DNA of 64,000 nt from Stenotrophomonas sp. Iso1 (GCF_027497995.1 NZ_JAODBT010000005.1:62001-126000); one strand, 5' to 3'. Positions 17,287 to 26,413 are shown, numbered from the stretch's first letter. The notes: generated by a model not told the origin, from the sequence alone. Program-made: numbers and translations.

Positions 17287-19629
17287 CTACTTCTTCAGCG
17301 TATACGCCAGCACATAGTCGCCCGCCTTGGTCCCGGTGGAGCCATGCCCACCGGCCACCAGCAGCACCATCTGCTCACCCTGGGTGTTGAGGTAGGTCAT
17401 CGGTGTGGCCTGCCCGCCGGCGGGGATGCGCACGTCCCACAGCACCTTGCCGTTGGCCAGGTCATAGGCGCGGAAGTTGTTGTCAGTGGCCGCACTCATG
17501 AAGGCCACGCCGCTGGCGGTCAGCAACGGTCCGCCAATGCCCGGTACGCCGATACGGATGGGCAGTGGCAGTGGCGAAAGATCGCGGATGGTGCCGTTGC
17601 GGTGCTGGTAGGCAATCTTGCCAGTGCGCAGGTCCGCCGCCGCCACCGTGCCCCACGGTGGGACATGACAGGGCACGCCCAAGGGAGACATGAAGGGTGC
17701 CATTTCCACCGCGTAGTCGGCGCCCTTGTTTTCATTGAGGCCATGCTCGCCCTTGTTCATCTGGCGGCCACTGGCTTCATTCTTTGGCACCAGCTTTGAG
17801 ACGAAGGCCAAGTAGGTTGGCATGCCGAACATCACCTGCCTGCGCGGGTCCACCGCCACGCTGCCCCAGTTGAAGGTGCCGAAGTTGCCGGGGTAGATAA
17901 GGCTGCCCTGCAGGGTTGGCGGGGTGTAACGGCCGTCGTAGCGCAGCGTGCGGAACTGGATGCGGCACAGCATCTGGTCGACCAGACTGGCGCCCCACAT
18001 GTCGGCCTCACGCAGCGGCTTGGGCTCGAAACTCAATGCCGAGTACGGCTGCGTGGGTGAGGCGGTCTGTCCGGGGATATCCACATGCTGCGAGGCCGGG
18101 CGTTCGTTGACTGGCAGCAAGGCGCTGCCATCGCGACGGTCCAGCACATACACATCACCCTGCTTGGTAGGTGCCACCAGCGCGGGCGTGCGGCCTTGTG
18201 GCAGGTCCAGATCCACCAGCGTGGGTTGTGCCGGGGTGTCCATATCCCACAGGTCGTGGTGCACAAACTGGTGCACCCAGCGCACCTGGCCGGTGGCCAG
18301 GTCCAGTGCCACCACCGACGAGGCGTATTGCTCCTCGGCGGGAGAGCGGTACATGCCCAACTGGTCCGGGGTGCGGTTGCCCATCGGGAAATACGCCAGC
18401 CCCAGCGCTTCGTCGGCGCTGGCCACCGCCCAGCTGTTGGGTGAGCTGGCGGTGTAGGTCTGCGCGGCGTTGTTCGGGTCCAGTGGCGCGGTCTGGGTGG
18501 GGTTGCCTGAATCCCAGTTCCATACCAACTTGCCGGTGTGCACGTCGTAGGCGCGGATCACGCCGGATGGCGAGTCGATTGCGTAGTCGTCATTGACCGC
18601 GCCCGCCACGATCACCTTGCCACCGGCGACCAATGGCGGTGACGTGGAGTAGTAATAGCCGGGCTGCTTGAACGGCATGTTGTGCAGCAGGTCCAGCACG
18701 CCGTTGTTGCCGAAGTCCGTGCAGTGCTGGCCGGTCTGGGCATCCAACGCATGCAGTTTGGCGTCGGCGCTGGGCAGGAAGACACGCGAGGCACAGGTAG
18801 CGGTTGCTGTTGGCGCAGCCGGCGTCACTGGATCAACGAAGTACGACAGACCACGGCAGGTCTGGTGCTGACGCTGCGGCTCCATGCCTGCAGCCGGATC
18901 AAAGCGCCAGCGCTCCTTGCCGGTATCCGCATCCAGGGCGATGGCCAGGCTGTGCGGGGTGCACAAATACAGCGTGTTGCCGATCTTCAGTGGGGTGACT
19001 TCATACGTGGTTTCACCCACGTCTTCAGGCAGCCGCATGTCGCCGGTACGCATCTGCCAGGCCAGTTGCAGTTGGCCGACGTTGGCCGGGGTGATCTGCT
19101 CCAGTGGCGAGAAGCGTTGGCCGTAGTCACTGCGACCGTAGGCATGCCATTCGCCCGGGGGCGGGGCGTCGTCGCCCAGTGAGGCATCGGCGTTGACGAT
19201 GTCCATTGGCAGCTGGCCGTCTATTTCATGCAGATGCCGTGGGATACCGGCAAAGGCCACTGCAGCCACCAGCAGGGTACACAGCAGCACCGGCCAGCCA
19301 GCCGGGCCGGTATAGCCATGCGGGCTGGAGCGGCGCGACGCCGGCAGTGCGATCAGCAGCCCCAACAACGCCGGCACGCCAAGGCGGGTAGCCAGCGGCC
19401 ACCAGTACAGGCCGGCTTCCCACAACGACCATGCCAGCAGCACCAACAGCCAACCGGCATACAGCCAGCTCGCCCAGCGCCGGTGCCGCCACAGCCCCCA
19501 GGCCACCGCCAACAGCAGCAAGCCACTGAACAGGTAGAACGGGCTGCCCTGCAAGGCCAGCAGCCGCGTACCACCGACCGCCAGGGCAAGCCCGAACAGG
19601 GTAGTGAGAAGTAGTGTGAGTATCCGCAT
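17287..19629 (-). CDS. gcd: Membrane-bound PQQ-dependent glucose dehydrogenase
   Basis: A 780-residue quinoprotein, the usual length for membrane Gcd. Five N-terminal membrane helices occupy about residues 1-135 (R-I-L-T-L-L-L-T-T-L-F-G and onward), followed by an eight-bladed PQQ propeller in the periplasm. Family signatures include D-W-H/E-W-H-A-Y-G-R-S-D-Y-G-Q-R-F-S-P-L near 180, W-V-H-Q-F-V-H-H-D-L-W-D-M-D, and D-L-R-T-G-K-I near the end. It oxidises glucose to gluconolactone and passes electrons to ubiquinone. The start at 19629 has GGAG about 6 bases upstream. PQQ synthesis genes are not in this window. Confidence 0.92.
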   Translation of the reverse strand: MRILTLLLTTLFGLALAVGGTRLLALQGSPFYLFSGLLLLAVAWGLWRHRRWASWLYAGWLLVLLAWSLWEAGLYWWPLATRLGVPALLGLLIALPASRRSSPHGYTGPAGWPVLLCTLLVAAVAFAGIPRHLHEIDGQLPMDIVNADASLGDDAPPPGEWHAYGRSDYGQRFSPLEQITPANVGQLQLAWQMRTGDMRLPEDVGETTYEVTPLKIGNTLYLCTPHSLAIALDADTGKERWRFDPAAGMEPQRQHQTCRGLSYFVDPVTPAAPTATATCASRVFLPSADAKLHALDAQTGQHCTDFGNNGVLDLLHNMPFKQPGYYYSTSPPLVAGGKVIVAGAVNDDYAIDSPSGVIRAYDVHTGKLVWNWDSGNPTQTAPLDPNNAAQTYTASSPNSWAVASADEALGLAYFPMGNRTPDQLGMYRSPAEEQYASSVVALDLATGQVRWVHQFVHHDLWDMDTPAQPTLVDLDLPQGRTPALVAPTKQGDVYVLDRRDGSALLPVNERPASQHVDIPGQTASPTQPYSALSFEPKPLREADMWGASLVDQMLCRIQFRTLRYDGRYTPPTLQGSLIYPGNFGTFNWGSVAVDPRRQVMFGMPTYLAFVSKLVPKNEASGRQMNKGEHGLNENKGADYAVEMAPFMSPLGVPCHVPPWGTVAAADLRTGKIAYQHRNGTIRDLSPLPLPIRIGVPGIGGPLLTASGVAFMSAATDNNFRAYDLANGKVLWDVRIPAGGQATPMTYLNTQGEQMVLLVAGGHGSTGTKAGDYVLAYTLKK

Positions 19630-19751
19630 GGCGCGCTCCGGCAACCTCGACATTTCCGCCATGCTGCACCGTTGCCTGTATGCGCGGTGTCATCTCGGCG
19701 ACGTGCAGCCGCTCGACGTAGAATCGGCGCTCTGTCCTCCGGGGAACCGCC

Positions 19752-20834
19752 ATGAGCATTTTGGACTTCATCAAGAAGGAACTGATCGAGATCATCGAAT
19801 GGACCGATGACTCGCGTGACACCCTGTCTTACCGCTGGCCGGATGACGACCGCCAGATCAAGAACGGCGCGCAGTTGATCGTTCGTGAGTCGCAGATGGT
19901 GCAGTTCGTCGCTGCCGGCCAGTACGCCGATCTCTTCGGCCCCGGCAAGCACACCCTCAGCACCCAGAACATCCCGGTGTTGTCGACCATCCTGGGTTGG
20001 AAGTACGGCTTTGAATCGCCGTTCAAGTGCGACGTCTATTACCTGAACACACGCCTGTTCACCGGCAACAAGTGGGGCACGTCCAACCCGGTGATGATGC
20101 GCGACGCCGATTTCGGCGTGGTGCGCCTGCGTGCGTTCGGCACCTACGATTTCCGCATTGTCGATCCGCCGAAATTCCTCAAGGAAGTCGCTGGCACCGA
20201 CCAGAATTTCCGCCTGGACGAGTTCGCCGACACCATGCGTTCGCGCATCGTCAGCGTGTTCACCGAGGCGCTGGCCAAGGCTGGCGTGCCTGCGCTGGAT
20301 GTGGCCACGCGTTACTCGGAACTGGGCGAAGCCCTGCTGCCGATCATCAACCCGGCCATGACCGGCAAGTACGGCATCGAGATCACCAGCTTCATTCTGG
20401 AAAACGTGTCCGTGCCGCCGGAAGTGGAACAGGCCATCGACAAGCGTTCCAGCATGACCGCGATTGGCAATCTCAACGATTACGTCAAATACCAGATGGG
20501 CCATGGCATGGGCGAGGGCGGCGAAGGTGCCGCAGCGGCTGCAGTGCCGGCACAAATGGCGATGGGCTTTGGCATGGCGCAGGAGATGATGCGCAGCATG
20601 CAAGGGGCTGCTCCTGCTGCTGGCGCTGCACCGTCGGGCCCGCCGCCATTGCCGGCGGCCGGTGATGCCGCTGCCACGCTTGATGTACTCACGCCGGAAC
20701 AGGCAGCGCAGGCGTTGTCGGTATCGGTGGAGGACGTCATGGCTGCCATTGCGGCCGGCGACCTGAAAGCCCGCAAGATCGGCAACGCCACCCGCATTGC
20801 CCGTTCCGCACTTGAAGAGTTCCTGCGCGGCTGA
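19752..20834 (+). CDS. SPFH (band 7)-like protein with C-terminal excisionase-type helix-turn-helix
   Basis: A 360-residue protein without a signal peptide. Residues 1-240 match the YdjI/virion-core-like SPFH group (I-K-N-G-A-Q-L-I-V-R-E-S-Q-M-V-Q-F, then F-G-P-G-K-H-T-L). This is followed by a Gly/Met/Ala/Pro-rich linker (about 255-310) and a terminal L-T-P-E-Q-A-A-Q-A-L-S-V-S-V-E-D-V segment that looks like the excisionase/MerR-type wing-helix used as a short binding domain. Related proteins often carry a GYF-like domain at this place instead. The start codon of the zinc-ribbon gene overlaps its stop, so the two should act together, probably at membranes. The role is not known. Confidence 0.75.
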   Translation: MSILDFIKKELIEIIEWTDDSRDTLSYRWPDDDRQIKNGAQLIVRESQMVQFVAAGQYADLFGPGKHTLSTQNIPVLSTILGWKYGFESPFKCDVYYLNTRLFTGNKWGTSNPVMMRDADFGVVRLRAFGTYDFRIVDPPKFLKEVAGTDQNFRLDEFADTMRSRIVSVFTEALAKAGVPALDVATRYSELGEALLPIINPAMTGKYGIEITSFILENVSVPPEVEQAIDKRSSMTAIGNLNDYVKYQMGHGMGEGGEGAAAAAVPAQMAMGFGMAQEMMRSMQGAAPAAGAAPSGPPPLPAAGDAAATLDVLTPEQAAQALSVSVEDVMAAIAAGDLKARKIGNATRIARSALEEFLRG

Positions 20835-22039
20835 TGGGCAAAGTGACAGTGGGTAAGCATCCCTGCCCGGAATGCGGCGGGGATCTGCAATGGAATGCGG
20901 CCAAGCAGGCCTTGGCCTGCCCGTACTGCGGCACCATCGTGCCGTTGTCAGAGGCGGCCGAAGCCGTGGGCGATGGCAGTGTCGGCGTGGTCGAGCAGGA
21001 TCTGCTCGACGCGCTTGCGCGCATGCAGGCACAAGACGCGCAACCCCCACCGTTGCCGCCGCAAGATGCGAAGCAGGCAGGTGTGCTGGGCATGCTGCAG
21101 AGCATGGCCGCCACCCCGCAGGCACAGCGCGGTTACGGTGCGCAGCCGCGTGAAGTGCAATGCCAGAGTTGCCACGCCATTTCAGTGTTCGTGGACGGCA
21201 AGGTGGCCGACCGATGTGAGTTCTGCGGCTCGCCGTCGATCATCGCGCATGAATCACTGGGCGATGCCATCACCCCGCAGAGCCTGTTGCCGTTCCGCAT
21301 CAGCGACGGTCAGGTGCGCGATGCGATTCGCAAGTGGTATGGCAACCGTTGGTTTGCGCCAAGCCGGCTCAAGACCGCTGCGTTGACCGATACGCTCAAG
21401 GGCATGTACCTGCCGTACTGGACATTTGACGCCAACGTCGACGCGCGCTGGACTGCCGAAGCCGGTTACCACTACTACGTCACCGTGAGTTACCGCGACG
21501 CACAGGGCAACACGCAAACTCGCCAGGAGCAACGCACGCGCTGGGAACCGGCATCGGGTTCGCTGCAGCACTTCTTCGATGACGAACTGGTGCCGGGCAC
21601 GGTGGGTGTGCATCCGGAGTTGCTGCAGAAGATCGGCAACTTCCCCACGACAAGCGATCTCAAGCCGTACTCGCCCGAGTTCGTGCGTGGCTGGACGGTG
21701 GAGCGCTACCAGGTGGATCTGCGCCAGGCCGCACAGCAGGGCGAAGCGCAGATGCAGTCGCAGACGCGCGCGCTGTGTGCCGAGCAGGTGCCCGGCGACA
21801 CCTATCGCAACCTGCAGGTGCATGGCGATTACCGCAACCGCACCTTCAAGCACATTCTGGTGCCGGTATGGCTGGTCAGTTACACCTACGGCTCGCGCAG
21901 TTTCCAGGTGTTGGGCAACGGCTATACCGGGGAAATTGCCGGTGAACGCCCTTACAGCGCGTGGAAAATATTCTTCGCGGTGTTGTCGGGGGTGTTGGCG
22001 TTGTTGGTGCTGCTGTATGTGATGGGCATGCTGCAATAA
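20834..22039 (+). CDS. Zinc-ribbon membrane-anchored protein paired with the SPFH protein
   Basis: A 401-residue protein translationally coupled to the SPFH gene (TGATG at 20832-20836). It has two zinc-ribbon pairs: C-P-E-C-G-G with C-P-Y-C-G near the start, and C-Q-S-C with C-E-F-C-G about residues 110-135. A long middle domain contains paired aromatic motifs such as Y-L-P-Y-W-T-F-D, and the C-terminal membrane helix is about residues 375-398 (F-F-A-V-L-S-G-V-L-A-L-L). Such proteins are often mis-annotated as replication factor Y-like helicases because of the ribbons, but no helicase motif is present. Function unknown; the pairing with SPFH proteins is recurrent. Confidence 0.75.
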   Translation: MGKVTVGKHPCPECGGDLQWNAAKQALACPYCGTIVPLSEAAEAVGDGSVGVVEQDLLDALARMQAQDAQPPPLPPQDAKQAGVLGMLQSMAATPQAQRGYGAQPREVQCQSCHAISVFVDGKVADRCEFCGSPSIIAHESLGDAITPQSLLPFRISDGQVRDAIRKWYGNRWFAPSRLKTAALTDTLKGMYLPYWTFDANVDARWTAEAGYHYYVTVSYRDAQGNTQTRQEQRTRWEPASGSLQHFFDDELVPGTVGVHPELLQKIGNFPTTSDLKPYSPEFVRGWTVERYQVDLRQAAQQGEAQMQSQTRALCAEQVPGDTYRNLQVHGDYRNRTFKHILVPVWLVSYTYGSRSFQVLGNGYTGEIAGERPYSAWKIFFAVLSGVLALLVLLYVMGMLQ

Positions 22040-22123
22040 CCGGTTCGTTCAGCTACATGGCTTGAAATCGCGTGTGATGGCCCTCATATCCTGCAGGTTC
22101 GTATGGAAAGAAGAGGGAGGCTT

Positions 22124-22285
22124 ATGGAAGCCAACACGACTGGAAGGGTCCAGTGCAACAAATGCAAGGCGGTGTATGAGCCGGTCATCAAGGTGCTGGA
22201 ACGGGTTTGCCCGCAGTGCCTTTCGATGAAAACCGTCGTACTGCAAGCCCGCCAACAGTTCTGCAGCGCCATCGCCGCCGGCTGA
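22124..22285 (+). CDS. Tiny zinc-ribbon protein, 53 residues
   Basis: Begins at an ATG with GGAGG 3-5 bases upstream (the strongest site nearby), in preference to an upstream in-frame start at 22103. It has one C-N-K-C and one C-P-Q-C pair, which makes a complete zinc ribbon in a protein too small for anything else; a single further Cys sits near the end. A strong intrinsic terminator follows at 22311. No known family name; it may be a metal-dependent adaptor or nucleic-acid binder. Confidence 0.65.
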   Translation: MEANTTGRVQCNKCKAVYEPVIKVLERVCPQCLSMKTVVLQARQQFCSAIAAG

Positions 22286-22310
22286 AGCACGCAACAACCC
22301 AAAAGTACGA

Positions 22311-22335
22311 GGCCAGGCATTGCCTGGCCTTTTTT
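22311..22335 (+). terminator. Rho-independent terminator after the small zinc-ribbon gene
   Basis: GGCCAGGC (22311-22318) and GCCTGGCC (22322-22329) form a perfect 8-bp stem with a 3-base loop, followed by six T. It is the clearest intrinsic terminator in the window on the plus strand. Confidence 0.9.
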
Positions 22336-22525
22336 GTTGTTGCGTGACTGAGCGTTGCGACATGCGGTGCTGGCAAGCCTTGCCGCGCTTGGCACGGCAC
22401 GCTATTGCATCTGCGCCGCCCGTTCGATGTGCCGCCCCGCTGCCAATTGCGTGGCTATTGATCTGGATCAGGGCGGCGGCTGGCAGGCCCTCTGACAATG
22501 GGTCAGCTTCAAATGAAAAGATGCA

Positions 22526-23872
22526 ATGGGAAAGTTCTCAAAAGTAGTGCTGGTGATGGTGGTCGGTGCGGCAGCTGCGTATGGCATCGCACGTTCGACG
22601 CCATTGTGGTTTGCACCGCCGCAGCGCGCCACGGTGGATATCAATGATCCGCAGTTGATCCAGCGCGGCGAGTATTTGTCACGCGTCGCCGATTGCGCCG
22701 CCTGCCACACCGCACCGGGCGGCAAGCCCTATGCCGGTGGTTTGGGCATGCAGACGCCGATGGGCACGATCTATTCGACCAACATCACCCCGGACCGCGC
22801 GCAGGGTATCGGCAGCTACAGCTATGCCGATTTTGAGCGTGCGGTGCGTCGCGGCATCCGAGCCGACGGCCAACCGTTGTATCCGGCCATGCCGTACGTG
22901 TCGTACATGATCAGTTCCGATGACGAGATCAAGGCGCTCTATGCGTACTTCATGTCATCGGTGCAGCCGGTGGCGCAGGACAACGCCGCGTCAACCATCC
23001 CGTGGCCGGCGAGCATGCGTTGGCCGTTGTCGTACTGGCAGTTGATGTTCGCGCGGCCGCGCACTCACACGCCTGATCCGTCGCTGGACGCCAGCGCGCA
23101 ACGTGGCGCCTACCTGGTGGAAGGCTTCGCGCATTGCGGCGCCTGCCATACGCCGCGTGGCCTGGCATTTCAGGAAAAGGCACTGAGCGATGACGACAGC
23201 CGCCACTTCCTGTCCGGCTCGGTACTCGAAGGTTGGTACGCCAAGAATCTGCGCGACGAAGGCACGGGCCTGGCGTCATGGAATGAAGACGAAATCGTGC
23301 AGTTTCTGCGTACCGGTCGTACCGAGCGTTCTGCTGCGTTTGGCGGCATGGCCGACGTGGTGGAGCACAGCACCCAGCACATGACGGCCGACGACCTGCA
23401 GGCGATGGCGCATTACCTCAAGCAACTGCCGCCACGCGAAGGCCACGCGCAGCAATGGCGGCCCAAGCAGGATCTCACCACCGACGCCTTGCGCAACGGT
23501 GACTACCGCGTGCCCGGCGCCTTGGCTTACTCGGAACATTGCCAGGCGTGTCACCGCGCCGACGGCAAGGGGGCGCCGCGTATCTACCCGGCGCTTGCGG
23601 GCAACTCCATCGTGTTCGCCGACGACCCCAGCTCGCTGATCCAGGTGACGCTGGCCGGCGGTGCCACACCGCATACGCCGCATGACCGCATGGCCTTCAC
23701 CATGCCCGGCTTTGCGCATGTATCCAACCAAGAGCTGGCGCAGATCATGACGTTCATCCGCAACGGCTGGGGCAACCATGCCAGTGCGGTCAGTGCTGAC
23801 GATATCGCGCGCATGCGCCGCGTGGTGGCTGACAAGCCCGTGCATTACCTGCCGGAGGAGGCCGCGCAATGA
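22526..23872 (+). CDS. Triheme c-type cytochrome, alcohol/gluconate dehydrogenase subunit-like
   Basis: A 448-residue exported cytochrome held by an N-terminal hydrophobic segment (V-V-L-V-M-V-V-G-A-A-A-A-Y-G). Three heme sites are visible: C-A-A-C-H at 57, C-G-A-C-H at 204 and C-Q-A-C-H at 339. This is the arrangement of the membrane cytochrome subunits of periplasmic alcohol, aldehyde or gluconate dehydrogenases. There is no such dehydrogenase beside it; instead its stop overlaps the start of a TsdA-like diheme cytochrome, so here it may pass electrons from that enzyme to the respiratory chain. The ribosome site is weak. Confidence 0.85.
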   Translation: MGKFSKVVLVMVVGAAAAYGIARSTPLWFAPPQRATVDINDPQLIQRGEYLSRVADCAACHTAPGGKPYAGGLGMQTPMGTIYSTNITPDRAQGIGSYSYADFERAVRRGIRADGQPLYPAMPYVSYMISSDDEIKALYAYFMSSVQPVAQDNAASTIPWPASMRWPLSYWQLMFARPRTHTPDPSLDASAQRGAYLVEGFAHCGACHTPRGLAFQEKALSDDDSRHFLSGSVLEGWYAKNLRDEGTGLASWNEDEIVQFLRTGRTERSAAFGGMADVVEHSTQHMTADDLQAMAHYLKQLPPREGHAQQWRPKQDLTTDALRNGDYRVPGALAYSEHCQACHRADGKGAPRIYPALAGNSIVFADDPSSLIQVTLAGGATPHTPHDRMAFTMPGFAHVSNQELAQIMTFIRNGWGNHASAVSADDIARMRRVVADKPVHYLPEEAAQ

Positions 23873-24777
23873 ACGTCAAACTGATGATTGCTGCTGTCGT
23901 GGTGGTGTTGGCCGGCAGCGCCGGTGCGGCAGTCTGGTATGCACATGAGCATCCCAATCTGGACGCTCCCGCGCCGGTGTCGATGGACATCCTCGACAAG
24001 CAGGGCACGGTGATCGGCCATTACCTCGCGCCCAGCGCCGAGGAGATTGCCGCGCTGGCCAATGCCGAATCCGTGATGCTGGGCCGGCGTCTGCTCAGCG
24101 ACACTGCCCGCCTGTTGCCGGACAACGTCGGCAATGGCCTGAACTGCAATTCTTGCCACATGGCGCAGGGCAAGTTCGCGCTGCGCAACCACTACATCAA
24201 CACCGGCAGTAGCTACCCGCGCTACATGCCGCGCCCCGGCAAGGAAATTGACCTGCCCGAGCGCATCAACGGCTGCTTCGTGCGTTCGATGAACGGAACC
24301 AAGTTGGCGGTGGATTCGCCGGAAATGCAGGGAATGCTCGCCTACATGCGCTGGCTGGGTACCGGTGTGCCGCAGGGCGCCAAGGTGTCGGGCAAGACCG
24401 AAGGGCCCATCGATACCTCGTTGCAGCCGGACATGGCGCGGGGCGAGGTGATCTATGCCGCCCAGTGCGCCAGCTGCCACGGCGACAACGGCGAGGGCAT
24501 GAAAGATCAGTTCAATGAATACCTCTTCCCGCCGCTATGGGGGGATGCCTCGTTCAACATCGGTGCCGGTATGGCCCGTCTGTACAAGGCTGCCGGGTTC
24601 GTCAAACACAACATGCCGCTGGGCGTGAACCGCGAGCCGCCATATGGGCAGGGCGTGATGAGCGACCAGGATGCGGTGGACGTGGCGGAGTACTTCATCA
24701 AAAAGCCACGGCCCGACTTCGCGGGCAAGGCCAATGACTGGCCCCGCGACAAGAAACCCAAAGACGCCCGTTACTGA
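23869..24777 (+). CDS. tsdA: Thiosulfate dehydrogenase-like diheme cytochrome c (TsdA family)
   Basis: A 302-residue exported protein with an N-terminal signal/anchor and two heme sites: C-N-S-C-H at 93-97 and C-A-S-C-H at 200-204. Between them lies E-R-I-N-G-C-F-V-R-S-M-N-G with Cys136; a conserved Cys here is the candidate axial ligand of the catalytic heme in TsdA enzymes. F-P-P-L-W-G-D-A-S-F-N-I-G-A-G-M is a further family stretch. TsdA joins two thiosulfate molecules to tetrathionate (or the reverse) in the periplasm. Its start overlaps the stop of the triheme cytochrome, and a porin follows, forming an apparent thiosulfate/tetrathionate module. The exact substrate is inferred from family only. 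Confidence 0.8.
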   Translation: MNVKLMIAAVVVVLAGSAGAAVWYAHEHPNLDAPAPVSMDILDKQGTVIGHYLAPSAEEIAALANAESVMLGRRLLSDTARLLPDNVGNGLNCNSCHMAQGKFALRNHYINTGSSYPRYMPRPGKEIDLPERINGCFVRSMNGTKLAVDSPEMQGMLAYMRWLGTGVPQGAKVSGKTEGPIDTSLQPDMARGEVIYAAQCASCHGDNGEGMKDQFNEYLFPPLWGDASFNIGAGMARLYKAAGFVKHNMPLGVNREPPYGQGVMSDQDAVDVAEYFIKKPRPDFAGKANDWPRDKKPKDARY

Positions 24778-24818
24778 TCGCACAACGCCGGCAAAGCGCT
24801 GGCTCCAGGAGAGTAGTG

Positions 24819-25835
24819 ATGCAGTTTGTTTCCCGTGGCACGCTGGCCGTCGCATTGGCCGCGGCCTGCCTGCCGGTATTGGTCCACGCCCAAGACGCTG
24901 CACCGGCCACCAAGGTGTCGGCGCAGATTTTCGTCAACGCCAGCCAGCTGGATCGCGACGGCGTGCAGACCGCCGACGAAGGCCTGGCGATGGACCTCAA
25001 GCGGACCTTCATCACCGTGGACCACCGCTTCAACGCGCGCTGGTCAGCACAGGTGACCACCGACGTGCAGTGGTTGCGCAACAGCGACGCCAGCGACCTG
25101 TGGCTGCGCCATGCTTATCTGCAGCGCAGTTTCGGCAAAGGCAGCTGGCTGCGGCTGGGCAACGCGCCGACGCCCTGGATCGCACAGGAATCGGTGCGCG
25201 AGGGTTTCCGTTATGTGGATGCCGGCCTGATCGCCCGCACCAAGCTGGGCACGCCTGCCGACTACGGTGTGCACGGCCAATACAGCCGCGGTGATTTCGT
25301 CTATGCCGCTTCGGTGGTAACCGGTGGTGGCTTCCAGAAGCCACGGCTGGGCAACCGTGCGGATGTGGAAGCCCGTGTCGGCTGGGCCCCGGCCAAGGGC
25401 GTGGAACTGGCGATGGGTGGCTATCGGGGCACCCGCGCGCAGGATTCAGGTGACCTGCCACACGAGCACACCGCGCAGCGCTGGAATGCGATGGCCAGTT
25501 GGGTCGGCGAGCGTGCACGGGTGGGCGGGCAGTATTTCCGCGCCGAAGATTGGACCCGCATCACCAAGCCGGGAAGCGACGACCAGCGTGGCTGGTCCGC
25601 CTGGAGCAGCTACCAGTTCACCCCGCAGTACGCGGTGTTCGCCCGCGTTGATGAAACCCGCATGAGTCTGGACATCGACCCGCGCACCCGCGAGCGTTAT
25701 CAGCAGGTTGGCGTGGAGTGGAAGCCGAACAAGCACCTGCGCCTGGCCATGGTCGGTAAGCGCGTGGAGCAGGAAACGGTGAAAAAGAAACTGGAAAGCC
25801 ATGAAGCCGGCTTGTGGGCTCAGGTAGCGTTCTAA
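24819..25835 (+). CDS. Outer-membrane porin-like beta-barrel protein
   Basis: A 338-residue exported protein. The signal peptide ends at V-H-A-Q, and the rest is built of amphipathic beta strands (for example W-S-A-Q-V-T-T-D-V-Q-W-L-R and L-W-L-R-H-A-Y-L-Q-R-S-F) and ends in A-Q-V-A-F, a typical C-terminal Phe. AGGAG lies about 8 bases before the ATG. It resembles the phosphate-selective/OprP-like or generic short porins, but I cannot name the substrate. As the third gene of the cytochrome-tsdA operon it may admit sulfur oxyanions through the outer membrane. Confidence 0.75.
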   Translation: MQFVSRGTLAVALAAACLPVLVHAQDAAPATKVSAQIFVNASQLDRDGVQTADEGLAMDLKRTFITVDHRFNARWSAQVTTDVQWLRNSDASDLWLRHAYLQRSFGKGSWLRLGNAPTPWIAQESVREGFRYVDAGLIARTKLGTPADYGVHGQYSRGDFVYAASVVTGGGFQKPRLGNRADVEARVGWAPAKGVELAMGGYRGTRAQDSGDLPHEHTAQRWNAMASWVGERARVGGQYFRAEDWTRITKPGSDDQRGWSAWSSYQFTPQYAVFARVDETRMSLDIDPRTRERYQQVGVEWKPNKHLRLAMVGKRVEQETVKKKLESHEAGLWAQVAF

Positions 25836-25861
25836 CGCAGTTTGAAGCCTTCCGCTTTAAG

Positions 25862-25888
25862 CCCCTCTTCCGCCTTGCGGGAGAGGGG
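25862..25888. terminator. Hairpin after the porin gene (repeat-type, bidirectional)
   Basis: CCCCTCTTCCGC (25862-25873) pairs with GCGGGAGAGGGG (25877-25888), one G-U wobble and a 3-base loop. It separates convergent transcripts. A closely related hairpin occurs at 46367-46391, so this may be a dispersed intergenic repeat. Confidence 0.6.
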
Positions 25889-26023
25889 GGAGGGGCGCCT
25901 CAGCTTCAGACGTCGCGATGACGAACGCGTCGCCACGCGCCTTGATGGAGAACCCGCAGCGTCTCCCTCATCCAGCCCTTCGGGCTACCTTCCCCGCGTG
26001 GGAGAAGGAATCGAAAGCAACCC

Positions 26024-26413
26024 TCACTCGCCCTGATACTGCTTCTCTTCCACCAACGCCGAACCCGCTACGCGGTTGATGTCGTTCTTCACCGCCACGC
26101 GCTCGCCGTTGGTGCCGTACACGCCGCGTGCCAGGGTGATGAATTCCGCGCCGAAATCCTGCACCGCTTCCTTGTCGCGCAGCCGATCCTGGATGTCCCA
26201 CATACGCTCGTTGATTGCCTTGAGCTGGTCCTTGAGCGCGCCCAGCGTCGGTCGTGCGGTCTGCTGTTCCAACCACAGCGGCCACAGCCCGTCCAGCTCG
26301 GTGCGCACGTTGGCCAGCTTGGCTGCATCGGTGATGCGCTCGGCCTTGATTTCAAGGATGGTGATCTTGTCGATCAGTTCGCCAATCGATACCGGGGTCA
26401 GGATGGTCTGCAC
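26024..26413 (-). CDS. DUF6165-family protein
   Basis: A 129-residue soluble protein, predicted all-helical, opening with L-T-P-V-S-I-G-E-L-I-D-K-I-T-I-L-E-I-K. This conserved start is what I associate with DUF6165, a family with no assigned role that often occurs near sugar or surface-polymer genes. Residues 60-95 form a charged helix (L-K-D-Q-L-K-A-I-N-E-R-M-W). It is convergent with the porin gene. No catalytic pattern is visible. Confidence 0.7.
   Translation of the reverse strand: MQTILTPVSIGELIDKITILEIKAERITDAAKLANVRTELDGLWPLWLEQQTARPTLGALKDQLKAINERMWDIQDRLRDKEAVQDFGAEFITLARGVYGTNGERVAVKNDINRVAGSALVEEKQYQGE

Noticed and set aside
20834..22039. Reading the zinc-ribbon protein as a replication factor Y-type helicase
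   Set aside because: Only the zinc ribbons resemble PriA; there is no Walker A or DEAH motif, and a C-terminal membrane helix is present.
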